A stretch of 64,000 nucleotides of DNA from positions 20,684 through 84,683 of the forward strand of contig WGLL01000010.1 of assembly GCA_016125585.1 (NCBI GenBank), written 5' to 3'. This stretch comes from Caulobacter sp. GTDB lineage: Bacteria; Pseudomonadota; Alphaproteobacteria; Caulobacterales; Caulobacteraceae. The notes beneath the pieces were generated by a model. It was given only the letters and a program-made list of their open reading frames with translations. It ran no database searches and was not told where the DNA came from. Shown piece by piece: positions 53,568 through 62,631 of this stretch. Position 1 is the first letter of the stretch. Each line of letters opens with the position of its first letter. Both the position numbers and the translations under genes were made by a program.

Positions 53568-53810
53568 ATGAGCCTTCTCGAAAAAATTCCCGCCATGAGC
53601 GACGAGGGCGTCATCAACATGCTCGCCAACGCCCGCCGTCTGGCCGACGAGGGCACCCCGCCGCAGCAGGCCTCCGCGGCCGAGATCCTGCCCGCGCTGG
53701 AAAGCGAGGCCGCGGCCCGCAAGGCCGCCAAGCTGGAGGCCGCCGCCGCCAAGCGCGCCGCCGCGCCCCGCAAGAAGAAGGTCGCCGCCGCGCCCGCCGA
53801 GGCCGGCTGA
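53568..53810 (+). CDS. Small Ala/Lys-rich protein
   Basis: An 80-residue protein: MSLLEKIPAMSDEGVINMLAN then ARRLADEGTPPQQASAAEIL and an Ala/Lys/Arg-rich basic tail. N-terminal helical part, disordered tail. Such a protein with a conserved start and basic tail may bind nucleic acid or ribosomes, but no family is recognised. Convergent to the MarR gene three bases away. Confidence 0.65.
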   Translation: MSLLEKIPAMSDEGVINMLANARRLADEGTPPQQASAAEILPALESEAAARKAAKLEAAAAKRAAAPRKKKVAAAPAEAG

Positions 53811-53813
53811 GGG

Positions 53814-54305
53814 CTACTTTCGCGCCGCAGCCAGCCCGCGTCCGGCGCGATTGAGCAGGTCGGCGAGACCAGCTTGCTCATCGGCGGTCAAACCGCTGAA
53901 CCAATCGGAGACGGCGGAGAAATCGCTGTCATCCTGGTCGTCGAAGGCGACCTTCCCGGCTGCGGTGACGACCAGCCGTCTGGCCCGCCCGTCGCGGGGA
54001 TCCTGATCCTGACGAAGCAGGCCCTTGCGACCGAGGGCGTCCGCCAGCTGGCGGATGTTCTGGTGACTGCATCCCATGGCATTCGCGGCCCGGGCCAGCG
54101 TCGGGCCGTCCAGGTCCCGGCAGACGGTCAACAAGGTCGCCTGCCGGGTCGTCAGCCCCATTGGACGCAGTCGCTGGTCAAGCAGGGCTGACAGGTGCTG
54201 CGCCGCCACCAGAAGGCGGCGGGCGATCAGAACAGATGTCGCCCGATCACCGGCGCGGGCTTCCTCATCGGGGGTCAGGCGAAGAGAGTCGACGGCTTCA
54301 CGCAT
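53814..54305 (-). CDS. MarR-family transcriptional regulator
   Basis: A 163-residue MarR winged-helix: LLVAAQHLSALLDQRLRPMGLTTRQATLLTVCRDLDGPTLARAANAMGCSHQNIRQLADALGRKGLLRQDQDPRDGRARRLVVTAAG (seen in parts). It is divergent from a glycosyltransferase gene with a 46-bp gap, so probably controls it. The gap contains TAATATATTGGATAAATCA, an AT-rich stretch that may hold the operator. Confidence 0.9.
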   Translation of the reverse strand: MREAVDSLRLTPDEEARAGDRATSVLIARRLLVAAQHLSALLDQRLRPMGLTTRQATLLTVCRDLDGPTLARAANAMGCSHQNIRQLADALGRKGLLRQDQDPRDGRARRLVVTAAGKVAFDDQDDSDFSAVSDWFSGLTADEQAGLADLLNRAGRGLAAARK

Positions 54306-54351
54306 TTAGGTAATATATTGGATAAATCACGAGGACCGCAAGGAGGGGTCG

Positions 54352-55644
54352 ATGATTTGCCTGATGCCGAACTGCGCCTATCTGTCCGAAACCAGTCGGA
54401 TGATCGCCCTCTGGCGGGCGCTTGCGGACCTTGACGCACCGGTGATGATGGCCAGCCATGGCGGGGTCTACGCCGGCCTGCTTGAGGATGCGGGCGCCGG
54501 GTATGAACAGGTGGGCCCGGTGATGGATGACGAGCGGTCCCGGCGGTTTGTCCGCCAGGGGCCCGGCCTCGGTCCGCCGACCCAGAGCTTTTATTCGGAC
54601 GAGGAGCTCCACGCCTATGCCCTGGCCGAGGCGGCGCTGTTCCGTCGCAACGGGGTCACCGCCGTGGTGACCGGTTTTACCCTTACGCCGCTGCTGTCGA
54701 CCCGGCTGGCCGGCATTCCCCTCTTCGCCGAGCATGGAGGCAGCTTCGTTCCGCCGGTCGTCGAGGCCAATCTCCCACCGGCCATGGCCCTGCCGCGCGC
54801 TGCAATCTTCCGCTGGATGCCCCGCGCCCTGGCCAGGCGGATGCAGAACGCCCACAGCCTGAAGACGGATTTCTACACCGCCGGCTTCAACCGTGTCGCG
54901 GCCGCCCTGGGCGTCGAACCGGTTCCGGGCCTGATGACCCTGATGACCGGGGACATAACCCTGGTGACCGAGGCCGAGCAGGTTCTCGGCGTCCCGCGCG
55001 CGGTCATGGAAGGCTGGCGCGCCCGTCCGGGGGTCGCGGTGCGTCCGGGAACAAGGATGCGCTATGTCGGGCCGATCTTCGCGGAACTGGACCTTCCTGT
55101 GCCCCCTCGTGTCGAGGCTTTTCTCGCGGGGAAGGGACCACTGATCTATGCCGCGCCCACCTCGACGGATGCGGCACTCGCCCGGTCAATCGTCGTCCAG
55201 GCCGCCGCGACCGGAGCCAGGGTTCTGGTCGCCTCCACGGCCCACGCCCTCGCCGATCTGGAAGGCCGCCGCGTTATGATCGAGCCCGTCCTGCCCAGCC
55301 ACCGGATCATGCCAAGGGCCGACCTCGCCATCATCGCCGGCGGCCAGGGCAGCATCCAGAGCGCGCTGGCGGCGGGGACGCCGGTGGTGATGCTCCCGCT
55401 GCAGCGGGAACAGGACCTCAATGCGGAGATTGTCCGGCGACGCGGCGCCGGGATTGTCGTGCCGCCGCACAAGGTCGGCTCCGACCGGATCCGAAGGGCC
55501 GCGACCCGTATTCTGCGGTCCAGCGCCTACGGTCGCGCGGCCCGACGCATCGCCGCCATCTATGCAGATCTGGATGGCCCGGCCCGGGCCGCGGAGGTGA
55601 TCCTGGAGGAACTGGCGGCCTGGCCAAAACGAAAGGCAGGCTGA
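54352..55644 (+). CDS. UDP-glycosyltransferase-like (GT1-type) protein
   Basis: A 430-residue GT-B protein. The C-terminal half carries the sugar-nucleotide site of GT1-like enzymes: PSHRIMPRADLAIIAGGQGSIQSALAAGTPVVMLPLQREQDLNAEIVRRRGAG, with Gly-rich and Gln/Glu residues. The N-terminal half MICLMPNCAYLSETSRMIALWRAL and VTGFTLTPLLSTRLAGIPLFAEHGG is the acceptor domain. Macrolide or sterol/lipid glucosyltransferases have this layout; the acceptor is unknown. Regulated possibly by the divergent MarR. Confidence 0.85.
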   Translation: MICLMPNCAYLSETSRMIALWRALADLDAPVMMASHGGVYAGLLEDAGAGYEQVGPVMDDERSRRFVRQGPGLGPPTQSFYSDEELHAYALAEAALFRRNGVTAVVTGFTLTPLLSTRLAGIPLFAEHGGSFVPPVVEANLPPAMALPRAAIFRWMPRALARRMQNAHSLKTDFYTAGFNRVAAALGVEPVPGLMTLMTGDITLVTEAEQVLGVPRAVMEGWRARPGVAVRPGTRMRYVGPIFAELDLPVPPRVEAFLAGKGPLIYAAPTSTDAALARSIVVQAAATGARVLVASTAHALADLEGRRVMIEPVLPSHRIMPRADLAIIAGGQGSIQSALAAGTPVVMLPLQREQDLNAEIVRRRGAGIVVPPHKVGSDRIRRAATRILRSSAYGRAARRIAAIYADLDGPARAAEVILEELAAWPKRKAG

Positions 55645-55654
55645 CGGGCTGGCC

Positions 55655-56818
55655 CTACCGTCCCGCGTCCATCAATCCCGCGAACCGCTCGAACAGATAC
55701 AGGCTGTCCTTGGGTCCCGGCGAGGCTTCGGGGTGATGCTGCACGCTGAACACCGGGCGGTCCTTCAGGGCGAGGCCGGCGTTGGTGCCGTCAAACAGCG
55801 ACACATGGGTCTCGGTCACGGGCCCCGGCAGGCTGTCGCGGTCGACGGTGAAGCCGTGGTTCATCGACACGATCTCGACCTTGCCGGTGGTCAGGTCCTT
55901 GACCGGATGGTTGGCGCCGTGGTGGCCCTGATCCATCTTCACCGTCTTCGCGCCCAGGGCCAGGGCCAGCATCTGGTGACCGAGGCAGATGCCGAACACC
56001 GGCTTGCCGCTGTCGACCAGCTTGCGGATCTGCGGGACCGAATAGACGCCGGTCGCCGCCGGGTCGCCCGGTCCGTTGGACAGCAGCACCCCGTCCGGAT
56101 TGCGGGCCAGGATGTCCTCGGCCGGGGTGTCGGCCGACACCACCGTCGCCCGCGCCCCGATCGAGGCCAGGGAGCGCAGGATGTTGCGCTTGATCCCGTA
56201 GTCGATGACCACGACCTCGTATTTCGGCGTCTGCAGCGGCTCATAGCCCTGCGGCCAGGCCCAGCGCTGCTCGTCCCAGACGAAGGTCTGGCGGGTGGTG
56301 GCGTCCTTGGCCAGATCGAGGCCGACCAGGCCTGACCAGTCGCGGGCCCTGGCGACCAGGGCCGGGATGTCGAAGGTTCCGTCCGGGCTGTGGGCGATCA
56401 CCGCATGGGGCATGCCCTTCTCGCGGATCCGCTTGGTCAGGCTGCGGGTGTCGATCCCGGCCAGGCCGATGACGCCGCGCCGGGTCATCCAGCCGGCCAG
56501 ATCGGAATCGGCCCGCCAGTTGGCCGGGTCGGTGGGGACGTCGCGGAAGATGGCCCCGCGGGCGGCCGTCTCCGAGCCGCCGCTCATCTGCTCCAGATCA
56601 TCGACGTTGGTCCCGACATTGCCCATGTGGGGGAAGGTGAAGGCGACGATCTGGGCCATGTAGCTGGGGTCGGTCAGGATCTCCTGATAGCCGGTCATGG
56701 CCGTGTTGAAACAGACCTCGCCCACCGCCTCGCCGGTCGCCCCGACGCCGATCCCCTGAAAGACCGTGCCGTCGGCGAGGACGAGAACGCCGGTGACGCC
56801 GGGAAGAAGGTCGGTCAT
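55655..56818 (-). CDS. carA: Carbamoyl phosphate synthase small chain
   Basis: A 387-residue glutamine amidotransferase subunit that hydrolyses glutamine and passes ammonia to CarB. N-terminal CPSase_sm_chain domain: [42 protein letters not shown]. The GATase domain has the nucleophilic Cys in [18 protein letters not shown] and the His/Glu pair in [15 protein letters not shown]. Full length; on the same strand as carB but with 4.4 kb of other genes between. Confidence 0.98.
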   Translation of the reverse strand: MTDLLPGVTGVLVLADGTVFQGIGVGATGEAVGEVCFNTAMTGYQEILTDPSYMAQIVAFTFPHMGNVGTNVDDLEQMSGGSETAARGAIFRDVPTDPANWRADSDLAGWMTRRGVIGLAGIDTRSLTKRIREKGMPHAVIAHSPDGTFDIPALVARARDWSGLVGLDLAKDATTRQTFVWDEQRWAWPQGYEPLQTPKYEVVVIDYGIKRNILRSLASIGARATVVSADTPAEDILARNPDGVLLSNGPGDPAATGVYSVPQIRKLVDSGKPVFGICLGHQMLALALGAKTVKMDQGHHGANHPVKDLTTGKVEIVSMNHGFTVDRDSLPGPVTETHVSLFDGTNAGLALKDRPVFSVQHHPEASPGPKDSLYLFERFAGLMDAGR

Positions 56819-57507
56819 GGCGGGGGCCTCTCGCTGTGGACGTGCGGACGGGTGGGCAAACGGGCGCGTTGGTAGTGAGTCGCGCCCGCCGGGTCAAACG
56901 CTATCGGTGGCGGTATGCTCCATCGCGGGGCCGACGGCGAATGGTGTGATCGTGATCTTGGGAGGCTTCCGGGGAACTGGGCGCCGGGTTTGCGTCCTTC
57001 GACACGCCTCGCGATGCGAGGCTACTCAGGATGACGAAGAGGGTGTGTGGGTGTTGTCGTGGGCCCGAGCCTGCAAATTGCATCTATCCTCCCGCCGCCG
57101 ACAACCCTCCCTCGGCCGTCACCCCCGGACTTGTTCCGGGGGCCCATACACGCGGGATTCTACGGTTAGCCGCGACGGCAGATACGTCGTGAAATCCCGA
57201 CGGCTTGAGTCTATGGGCCCCCGGAACACGTCCGGGGGTGACGGGAGTTTGGAGGATTTCAGGCGGGCAGGCCTGTCGGCGCCAGTGGGGAGGGGCGGGT
57301 CATCCGGCGCGCGCCGGCTGAAGGCCTCCCCGACCGGGCGGCGGATAACCTGCCCCCGCTGGTTCCCTGCAGGCGCCACAGGCCCACTCCCATCGTCAAA
57401 CCGTCACGCGGGGATGGTTAGCCCTCCGCGCCGGTGCGTGATAAGAGGCGGCCCCCCAATTCGTCGGCCAGGGCGCCGGCGAGGGATGGATTCGAGACGA
57501 GGTGACG
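56819..57507. other. Long intergenic region containing a GTCACCCC repeat
   Basis: 689 bp between divergent carA and the carboxynorspermidine dehydrogenase gene. Apart from the repeat at 57116-57244, no credible gene or known regulatory site was found. Forward open frames across it are long but their composition and lack of family features mark them as spurious. Confidence 0.4.
57116..57244. repeat. GTCACCCC inverted repeat, copy 2
   Basis: 129-bp element with CCGTCACC and GGTGACGG ends. Local hairpins CCCCCGGA-CTTGT-TCCGGGGG (left) and CCCCCGGA-ACACG-TCCGGGGG (right) and outer pairing GGCCCATA/TATGGGCC. It shares with copy 1 the right internal ACGGC(C/T)TGAGTCTATGGG stretch and diverges elsewhere. 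Confidence 0.9.
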
Positions 57508-58713
57508 ATGAGCAAGGTTCTGGTGATCGGGGCGGGCGGCGTGGGATCGGTCGCGGTCCACAAGATGGCGATGAACGCCGACATCTTTTCGCACATCACC
57601 CTGGCCAGCCGGACCAAGTCCAAGTGTGACGCCATCGCCGCCTCGGTGAAGGACCGCACCGGCGTCGTCATCGACACCGCCGCCCTCGACGCCGATGACG
57701 TCGCCGCCACCACCGCCCTGATCAAGGCCGTCCAGCCGGCGCTGGTGGTCAATCTGGCGCTGCCCTACCAAGACCTCAACATCATGGACGCCTGCCTCGC
57801 GGCCGGGGTCAATTACATGGACACCGCCAACTACGAGCCGCGCGACGAGGCGAAGTTCGAATACAGCTGGCAATGGGCCTATCAGGACCGCTTGCGCGAC
57901 GCCGGCCTGATGGCGCTGCTCGGCTCCGGCTTCGACCCGGGCGTCACCTCGGTGTTCGCCACCTGGACGAAAAAGCACCTGCTCGACCGGATCGACACCC
58001 TCGACATTCTCGACTGCAACGGCGGCGACACCGGTCTGCCCTTCGCCACCAACTTCAACCCCGAGATCAATCTGCGCGAGGTCACCGCGCCGTCGCGTCA
58101 CTGGGAGAACGGTCAGTGGATCGAGGGCCCGGCCCTGGCCCACAAACAGGTCTTCGACTTCGATCAGGTCGGCGAGAAGAACATGTACCTCATGTACCAT
58201 GAGGAACTGGAGTCCCTGGCCAAATTCTACCCTGAAATCAAACGCATCCGCTTCTGGATGACCTTCGGCGACTCCTACCTCAAGCATCTTGAGGTGCTGG
58301 AAAACGTCGGCATGACCCGCATCGATCCGGTCAGGTTCCAGGGTCAGGAGATCATCCCGATCCAGTTCCTCAAAGCCCTGCTGCCCGAGCCCGCCTCCCT
58401 GGGCCCGCTGACCAAGGGCAAGACCAACATCGGCACCATCGCCACCGGCGTGAAGGACGGGGCGGCCAGGACCGTCTACGTCAACAACGTCTGCGATCAC
58501 GAGGAAGCCTACGCCGAGACCGGCAACCAGGCGGTCAGCTACACCACCGGCGTTCCGGCGATGATCGGCGCAGCCCTGATGCTGACCGGCCAGTGGAAAG
58601 GGGAGGGGGTGTTCAACATGGAGCAGCTCGACCCCGATCCCTTCATGGACATGCTGAACAAGCACGGTCTGCCGTGGAAGGTCCGCGATCTGGACGCCCC
58701 TCTGGCCTTCTGA
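57508..58713 (+). CDS. Carboxynorspermidine dehydrogenase (saccharopine dehydrogenase family)
   Basis: A 401-residue oxidoreductase that reductively condenses L-aspartate-semialdehyde with putrescine (or diaminopropane) to carboxyspermidine (carboxynorspermidine), using NAD(P)H. Rossmann motif VLVIGAGGVGSVAVHKMA; saccharopine-type DTANYEPRDEAKFEYSWQW, GSGFDPGVTSVFATW, LDCNGGDTGLPFATNFNP; length as in the CANSDH group. ATG 57508 is preferred over GTG 57502 (GAGG 5-9 bases upstream). Followed by the decarboxylase 14 bp on: a two-gene polyamine operon. Confidence 0.93.
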   Translation: MSKVLVIGAGGVGSVAVHKMAMNADIFSHITLASRTKSKCDAIAASVKDRTGVVIDTAALDADDVAATTALIKAVQPALVVNLALPYQDLNIMDACLAAGVNYMDTANYEPRDEAKFEYSWQWAYQDRLRDAGLMALLGSGFDPGVTSVFATWTKKHLLDRIDTLDILDCNGGDTGLPFATNFNPEINLREVTAPSRHWENGQWIEGPALAHKQVFDFDQVGEKNMYLMYHEELESLAKFYPEIKRIRFWMTFGDSYLKHLEVLENVGMTRIDPVRFQGQEIIPIQFLKALLPEPASLGPLTKGKTNIGTIATGVKDGAARTVYVNNVCDHEEAYAETGNQAVSYTTGVPAMIGAALMLTGQWKGEGVFNMEQLDPDPFMDMLNKHGLPWKVRDLDAPLAF

Positions 58714-58727
58714 TCGGACCGGCGGCC

Positions 58728-59900
58728 ATGGAAACCAGAGCCGGCGATCCCGGCGCCTTCGCGCGCTTTGATCTGGGCCGCGTGCCCTCGCCCTGCTTCG
58801 TCGTCGACGAGGCGGCGGTGCGGCGCAATCTCGCCATCCTCAAGGATGTCGGCGACCGCTCCGGGGCCAGGGTGCTGCTGGCCCTGAAGGCCTTTTCCAT
58901 GTGGTCCCTGGCCGGTGTGGTCGCCGAATACCTCGACGGAACCTGCGCTTCGGGCCTGTGGGAGGCGCGGCTGGCCCGCGAGCATTACCAGGGCGAGCTG
59001 ACCACCTATTCCCCGGCCTATCGCCGCGAGGACCTGCCGGAAGTCCTCCGCCTGTCGGACGCGGTGATCTTCAACGCGCCCGACCAGATCGCCCGCTTCG
59101 CCGACCTGATCGCCGCCGCCCGCGCCGAGGGCCAGGTCTTCGACATCGGCCTGCGGCTGAACCCCGAATGCAGCCAGGGCGAGGTCGCCAAATACGACCC
59201 CTGCCAGCTCGGCTCGCGCCTGGGCTTTCCGGTGTCCCAGCTTCGCCCCGAACATCTGGTCGGCGTCGATGGCCTGCATGTCCACGCCCTGTGCGAGCAG
59301 GATGTCGAGCCGCTGAAACGCATCTGGGCCTCGCTGGAACCCAAACTGGCCGGTCTGACCTCGGGGCTGAAATGGCTCAATCTCGGCGGCGGCCATCATG
59401 TGACCCGCGCCGACTACCAGAGAGATGAACTGGTCGACCTTCTGAAAGGCATCGCCGACCGTCACGGCCTGCAGGTGCTGATCGAGCCGGGCGAGGCCGT
59501 GGCGCTGGACGCCGGCATTCTGGTCGGGGAAATCCTCGACACCTTCAACAACGGCATGCCCGTCGCCATCACCGACATCTCGGCCACCTGCCATATGCCG
59601 GACGTCATCGAGGCGCCCTACCGCCCGGCCATGCTGGGCGAGCTTGAGGAGGGCGTGGCGGTGCGCCTCGGCGGTCCGTCCTGCCTGGCCGGCGACATCA
59701 TCGGCGACTACATCCTGCCGGTCCCGGCCGCCCCCGGCGTCCGGGTCGCCTTCCTCGACCAGGCGCACTATTCGATGGTCAAGACCAACACCTTCAACGG
59801 CGTGCCCCTGCCGTCCATCGCCCTGTGGAACAGCGCGACCGATGACCTGCGACTGATCCGCCGGTTCGACTACAGCGAGTTCCGCGACCGGCTCTCCTGA
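58728..59900 (+). CDS. nspC: Carboxynorspermidine decarboxylase
   Basis: A 390-residue PLP-dependent fold-III decarboxylase that converts carboxyspermidine to spermidine (or carboxynorspermidine to norspermidine). The PLP lysine is K54 in LLALKAFSMWS; other conserved sites: FDIGLRLNPECSQGEVAKYDPCQLGSRLGF, LNLGGGHHVTRADY, IEPGEAVALDAGIL, and the C-terminal GPSCLAGDIIGDY with the catalytic Cys. Start at ATG 58728 after the stop of the dehydrogenase at 58713. Spermidine is probably the product in an alphaproteobacterium lacking SpeE, an inference. Confidence 0.93.
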   Translation: METRAGDPGAFARFDLGRVPSPCFVVDEAAVRRNLAILKDVGDRSGARVLLALKAFSMWSLAGVVAEYLDGTCASGLWEARLAREHYQGELTTYSPAYRREDLPEVLRLSDAVIFNAPDQIARFADLIAAARAEGQVFDIGLRLNPECSQGEVAKYDPCQLGSRLGFPVSQLRPEHLVGVDGLHVHALCEQDVEPLKRIWASLEPKLAGLTSGLKWLNLGGGHHVTRADYQRDELVDLLKGIADRHGLQVLIEPGEAVALDAGILVGEILDTFNNGMPVAITDISATCHMPDVIEAPYRPAMLGELEEGVAVRLGGPSCLAGDIIGDYILPVPAAPGVRVAFLDQAHYSMVKTNTFNGVPLPSIALWNSATDDLRLIRRFDYSEFRDRLS

Positions 59901-59946
59901 CCATCGATGATTGGCGACTCCGCGGCGCGCCGCTAGAACCCGTGCC

Positions 59947-60645
59947 ATGCGTATCACCACGGTCGGCCTCGATGCCGACGACACCCTCTGGCACAACGAA
60001 ACCCTGTTCCGCATGACCCATGCGCGGTTCGTGGGCCTGCTCGAACCCCACGCTGACGCGGAGACGCTGGAGGCGCGGCTGGCCGAGGCGGAGAAGCGCA
60101 ACCTTCGGCTCTATGGCTACGGGGTGAAGGGCTTCACCCTGTCGATGATCGAGACGGCGTTGGACATCACTGACGGCGAGGTTCCCACGAGGGTGATCCG
60201 CGAGATCCTCGCCGCCGGCCGGGAGATGCTCAATGAGCCGGTCGAACCCCTGCCGGGGGTGGAGACGGCGCTGGCGAGATTGTCGGAAAAATACCGGTTG
60301 GTGCTGATCACCAAGGGCGACCTGCTGCATCAGGAACAGAAGCTGGCGGCCTCGGGGCTGGGCGATCTGTTCGCGGCGGTGGAGATCGTCAGCGAGAAAG
60401 ACCGCAAAACATACGAGACGGTATTTAACCGTCACGGCACCGGTCCGGAGCAGGCGGTGATGGCCGGCAATTCGGTGAAGTCAGACATCATCCCAGCGCT
60501 GGAGGCCGGGGCCTGGGCGGCGCTGGTGCCCTATCCGCTGGTCTGGGCCCATGAGGCGGCCAGCGCGCCGCACGATCATCCGAGGTACCGCGAACTGGCG
60601 ACCCTGGCGGATTTGCCGGGGTGGCTGGAGATTTTGACGGGGTAG
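59947..60645 (+). CDS. HAD-family hydrolase
   Basis: A 232-residue haloacid dehalogenase-like phosphatase. Motif I GLDADDTLWHNE (nucleophile D9, acid D11), motif II ITKGD (Thr/Ser-like), motif III K in SEKDRKTYE, motif IV MAGNSVKSDIIPALEAGAWA. A small C1 cap of ~80 residues lies between motifs I and II. The substrate is unknown; YjjG/phosphoglycolate-type members are closest in layout. Starts at ATG 59947; it may be co-transcribed with the polyamine genes. Confidence 0.9.
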   Translation: MRITTVGLDADDTLWHNETLFRMTHARFVGLLEPHADAETLEARLAEAEKRNLRLYGYGVKGFTLSMIETALDITDGEVPTRVIREILAAGREMLNEPVEPLPGVETALARLSEKYRLVLITKGDLLHQEQKLAASGLGDLFAAVEIVSEKDRKTYETVFNRHGTGPEQAVMAGNSVKSDIIPALEAGAWAALVPYPLVWAHEAASAPHDHPRYRELATLADLPGWLEILTG

Positions 60646-60706
60646 GTTGGGGGCGATGGCGGCGGCGCAGCCGATCGATGGTGTGTCCCCTGGCTTCCCC
60701 GGCCTT

Positions 60707-60819
60707 CCGTCACCCCCGGACTTGTTCCGGGGGTCCATACGCGCGGGCCCTTGAGGGTTGGCGCGACACCTTCCGCCGCGTGCGTCAATGGACCGCCGGA
60801 ACAAGTCCGGCGGTGACGG
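60707..60819. repeat. GTCACCCC inverted repeat, copy 3 (covarying)
   Basis: 113-bp element with the same CCGTCACC/GGTGACGG ends. The right hairpin is CCGCCGGA-ACAAG-TCCGGCGG: relative to copies 1 and 2, C to G on one side is matched by G to C on the other. The long-range stem is GGTCCATA/AATGGACC: C to T is matched by G to A. The centre is unrelated to that of copies 1 and 2 beyond CGCGGG. Confidence 0.9.
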
Positions 60820-60909
60820 ATGAGAGAGGGAAGAAGAATGCGGATGATCACCGGACCTTGGTCCGGGCCGCGCACCGTGCCTAGACTGGCAGTCTGTCCG
60901 GAGATCTCC

Positions 60910-62625
60910 ATGAAACGCCTTGTTCCGCTGCTCGCCCTGCTGCTGCTGTCCTGCGCCACGCCCTCGGCACCGCCGGTCTATGATCTGGTGATCCGCGGGG
61001 GGACGATCTACGACGGCTCCGGCGGCGCGCCCTATCCTGGCGATGTGGCGATCAAGGGCGACCGCATCGTCGCCCTGGGCAAGGTGACGGGCCGCGGAAC
61101 GCGGGAGATTGACGCGACCGGCAAGGCGGTCAGCCCCGGCTTCATCAACATGCTGTCCTGGTCGACCGAGTCGCTGATCGAGGACGGCCGGGGCCTGTCC
61201 GAGCTCAAGCAGGGCGTGACCCTCGAGGTGATGGGCGAGGGCTCGTCGATGGGGCCGTGGAACCCGGCCATGATCGCCCAGGAGACGGCGCGGCAGGGCG
61301 ACGTCAAGTATCCGGTCACCTGGACCACGCTCGGCGGCTATCTGGAGATGCTGGAGAAGCGGGGCGTGGCCCCCAATGTCGCCTCCCTGATCGGGGCGGA
61401 AACAGCCCGGACCTGGGTGCTGGGCGAGGGCGACGTCGATCCGACCCCCGCGCAGCTGAAGACCATGCAGGGGCTGGTCGACCAGGCCATGGAGGAGGGC
61501 GCCCTGGGGGTCGGCTCCTCGCTGATCTATGCGCCGGGCAGCTATGCGGAAACCGACGAGCTGGTCGCCCTGGCCACCGAGGCCGGCCGCTGCGGCGGCA
61601 TCTACGCCAGCCACATGCGCTATGAGAGCGACCGGCTGATCGACGGGATCGACGAGCTGATCGAGATCTCCCGCCGCTCCGGCGCTCCGGGCGAAATCTG
61701 GCACCTGAAGGCCGCCGGCAAGACCAACTGGGGCAAGCTGGACACCGCCATCGCCCATATCGAGGCGGCCCGCGCTTCCGGCCTGCGGATCACCGCCAAC
61801 ATGTACACCTACACCGCCGGCTCCACCGGCTTTGACGCCGCCATGCCGCCCTGGGTGCAGGCCGGCGGCCGCGAGGCCTGGATCGCGCGGCTGAAGGATC
61901 CGGCCATCCGGGCGAAGGTCATCGCCGAGATGCGCGACCCCAAGGCGCCCTACGAGAACCTCTACCGCCACGCCGGGGCCGAGGGCACCATCATGGTCGG
62001 CTTCCGCAGCGAGGCGCTGAAACCCCTGACCGGCCGCACCCTGGCGGATGTGGCGAAGGAGAGGGGCGTCAGTCCCGAGGACGCGATGATCGACCTGGTC
62101 ATCGCCGACGGCAGCCGCATCCAGGTCGTCTACTTCCTGATGAGCGAGGCGAATGTGAAGCGCCAGACGGCCCTGCCGTGGATGAGCTTCGGCTCCGACG
62201 CCTCGGCCCTGGCCCCGGAGGGGGTGTTCCTGAAGTCCTCGACCCACCCCCGCGCCTACGGCAACTTCGCGCGGGTGCTGGGCAAGTACGCCCGCGACGA
62301 GAAGAGCCTGACCCTGGCCGAGGCGGTGCGGCGCCTCTCCGGCTTCCCGGCCCATAACCTCGGCCTGCATGAGCGGGGCCTGCTGAAGCCCGGCTATTTC
62401 GCCGATGTGGTGGTGTTTGACCCGGCGACGGTGGCCGACCATGCCGACTACGACAACCCCCGCCAGTATGCGACCGGGGTCTCGGAGGTGGTGGTCAACG
62501 GCGGGCTGGTGCTGTCGGGCGGCGAGCCGACGGGGACGCTCAGCGGCCGGTTCGTGCGCGGCCGGGGCTGGACCGGCTGGAAGGACGGCGGCTGCCGGGC
62601 CAGCGCCAGGGACTGGAGCTGGTAG
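60910..62625 (+). CDS. Amidohydrolase-family lipoprotein, D-aminoacylase-like
   Basis: A 571-residue protein from ATG 60910 with a lipoprotein signal (LLALLLLSC, Cys about 15). The amidohydrolase layout is seen in YDLVIRGGTIYDGSGG, GDVAIKGDRIVALGKV, ASHMRYE (metal His), IWHLKAAG (Lys-bearing strand) and GSDASAL (Asp), with a final FADVVVFDPATVADHADY. The usual HxH metal pair after PGFI(D) is missing: PGFINMLSWSTESL instead. The same substitution occurs in a recognised D-aminoacylase-like subgroup. Likely exported; substrate N-acyl-D-amino acids or D-peptides by similarity. Confidence 0.82.
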   Translation: MKRLVPLLALLLLSCATPSAPPVYDLVIRGGTIYDGSGGAPYPGDVAIKGDRIVALGKVTGRGTREIDATGKAVSPGFINMLSWSTESLIEDGRGLSELKQGVTLEVMGEGSSMGPWNPAMIAQETARQGDVKYPVTWTTLGGYLEMLEKRGVAPNVASLIGAETARTWVLGEGDVDPTPAQLKTMQGLVDQAMEEGALGVGSSLIYAPGSYAETDELVALATEAGRCGGIYASHMRYESDRLIDGIDELIEISRRSGAPGEIWHLKAAGKTNWGKLDTAIAHIEAARASGLRITANMYTYTAGSTGFDAAMPPWVQAGGREAWIARLKDPAIRAKVIAEMRDPKAPYENLYRHAGAEGTIMVGFRSEALKPLTGRTLADVAKERGVSPEDAMIDLVIADGSRIQVVYFLMSEANVKRQTALPWMSFGSDASALAPEGVFLKSSTHPRAYGNFARVLGKYARDEKSLTLAEAVRRLSGFPAHNLGLHERGLLKPGYFADVVVFDPATVADHADYDNPRQYATGVSEVVVNGGLVLSGGEPTGTLSGRFVRGRGWTGWKDGGCRASARDWSW

Positions 62626-62631
62626 GGCGGC

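Noticed and set aside
53290..53571. A 93-codon plus-strand frame upstream of the small Ala/Lys-rich protein
   Set aside because: Lies in the cold-shock leader region; poor codon bias and no ribosome site; more likely non-coding.
56766..57629. A 287-codon plus-strand frame between carA and the polyamine operon
   Set aside because: Runs through carA antisense, a palindromic element and the start of another gene; composition typical of spurious frames.
51835..60819. Insertion sequences flanked by the GTCACCCC ends
   Set aside because: Each element is 113-133 bp with no transposase; the DNA between copies holds ordinary chromosomal genes in normal order, so not a composite transposon.
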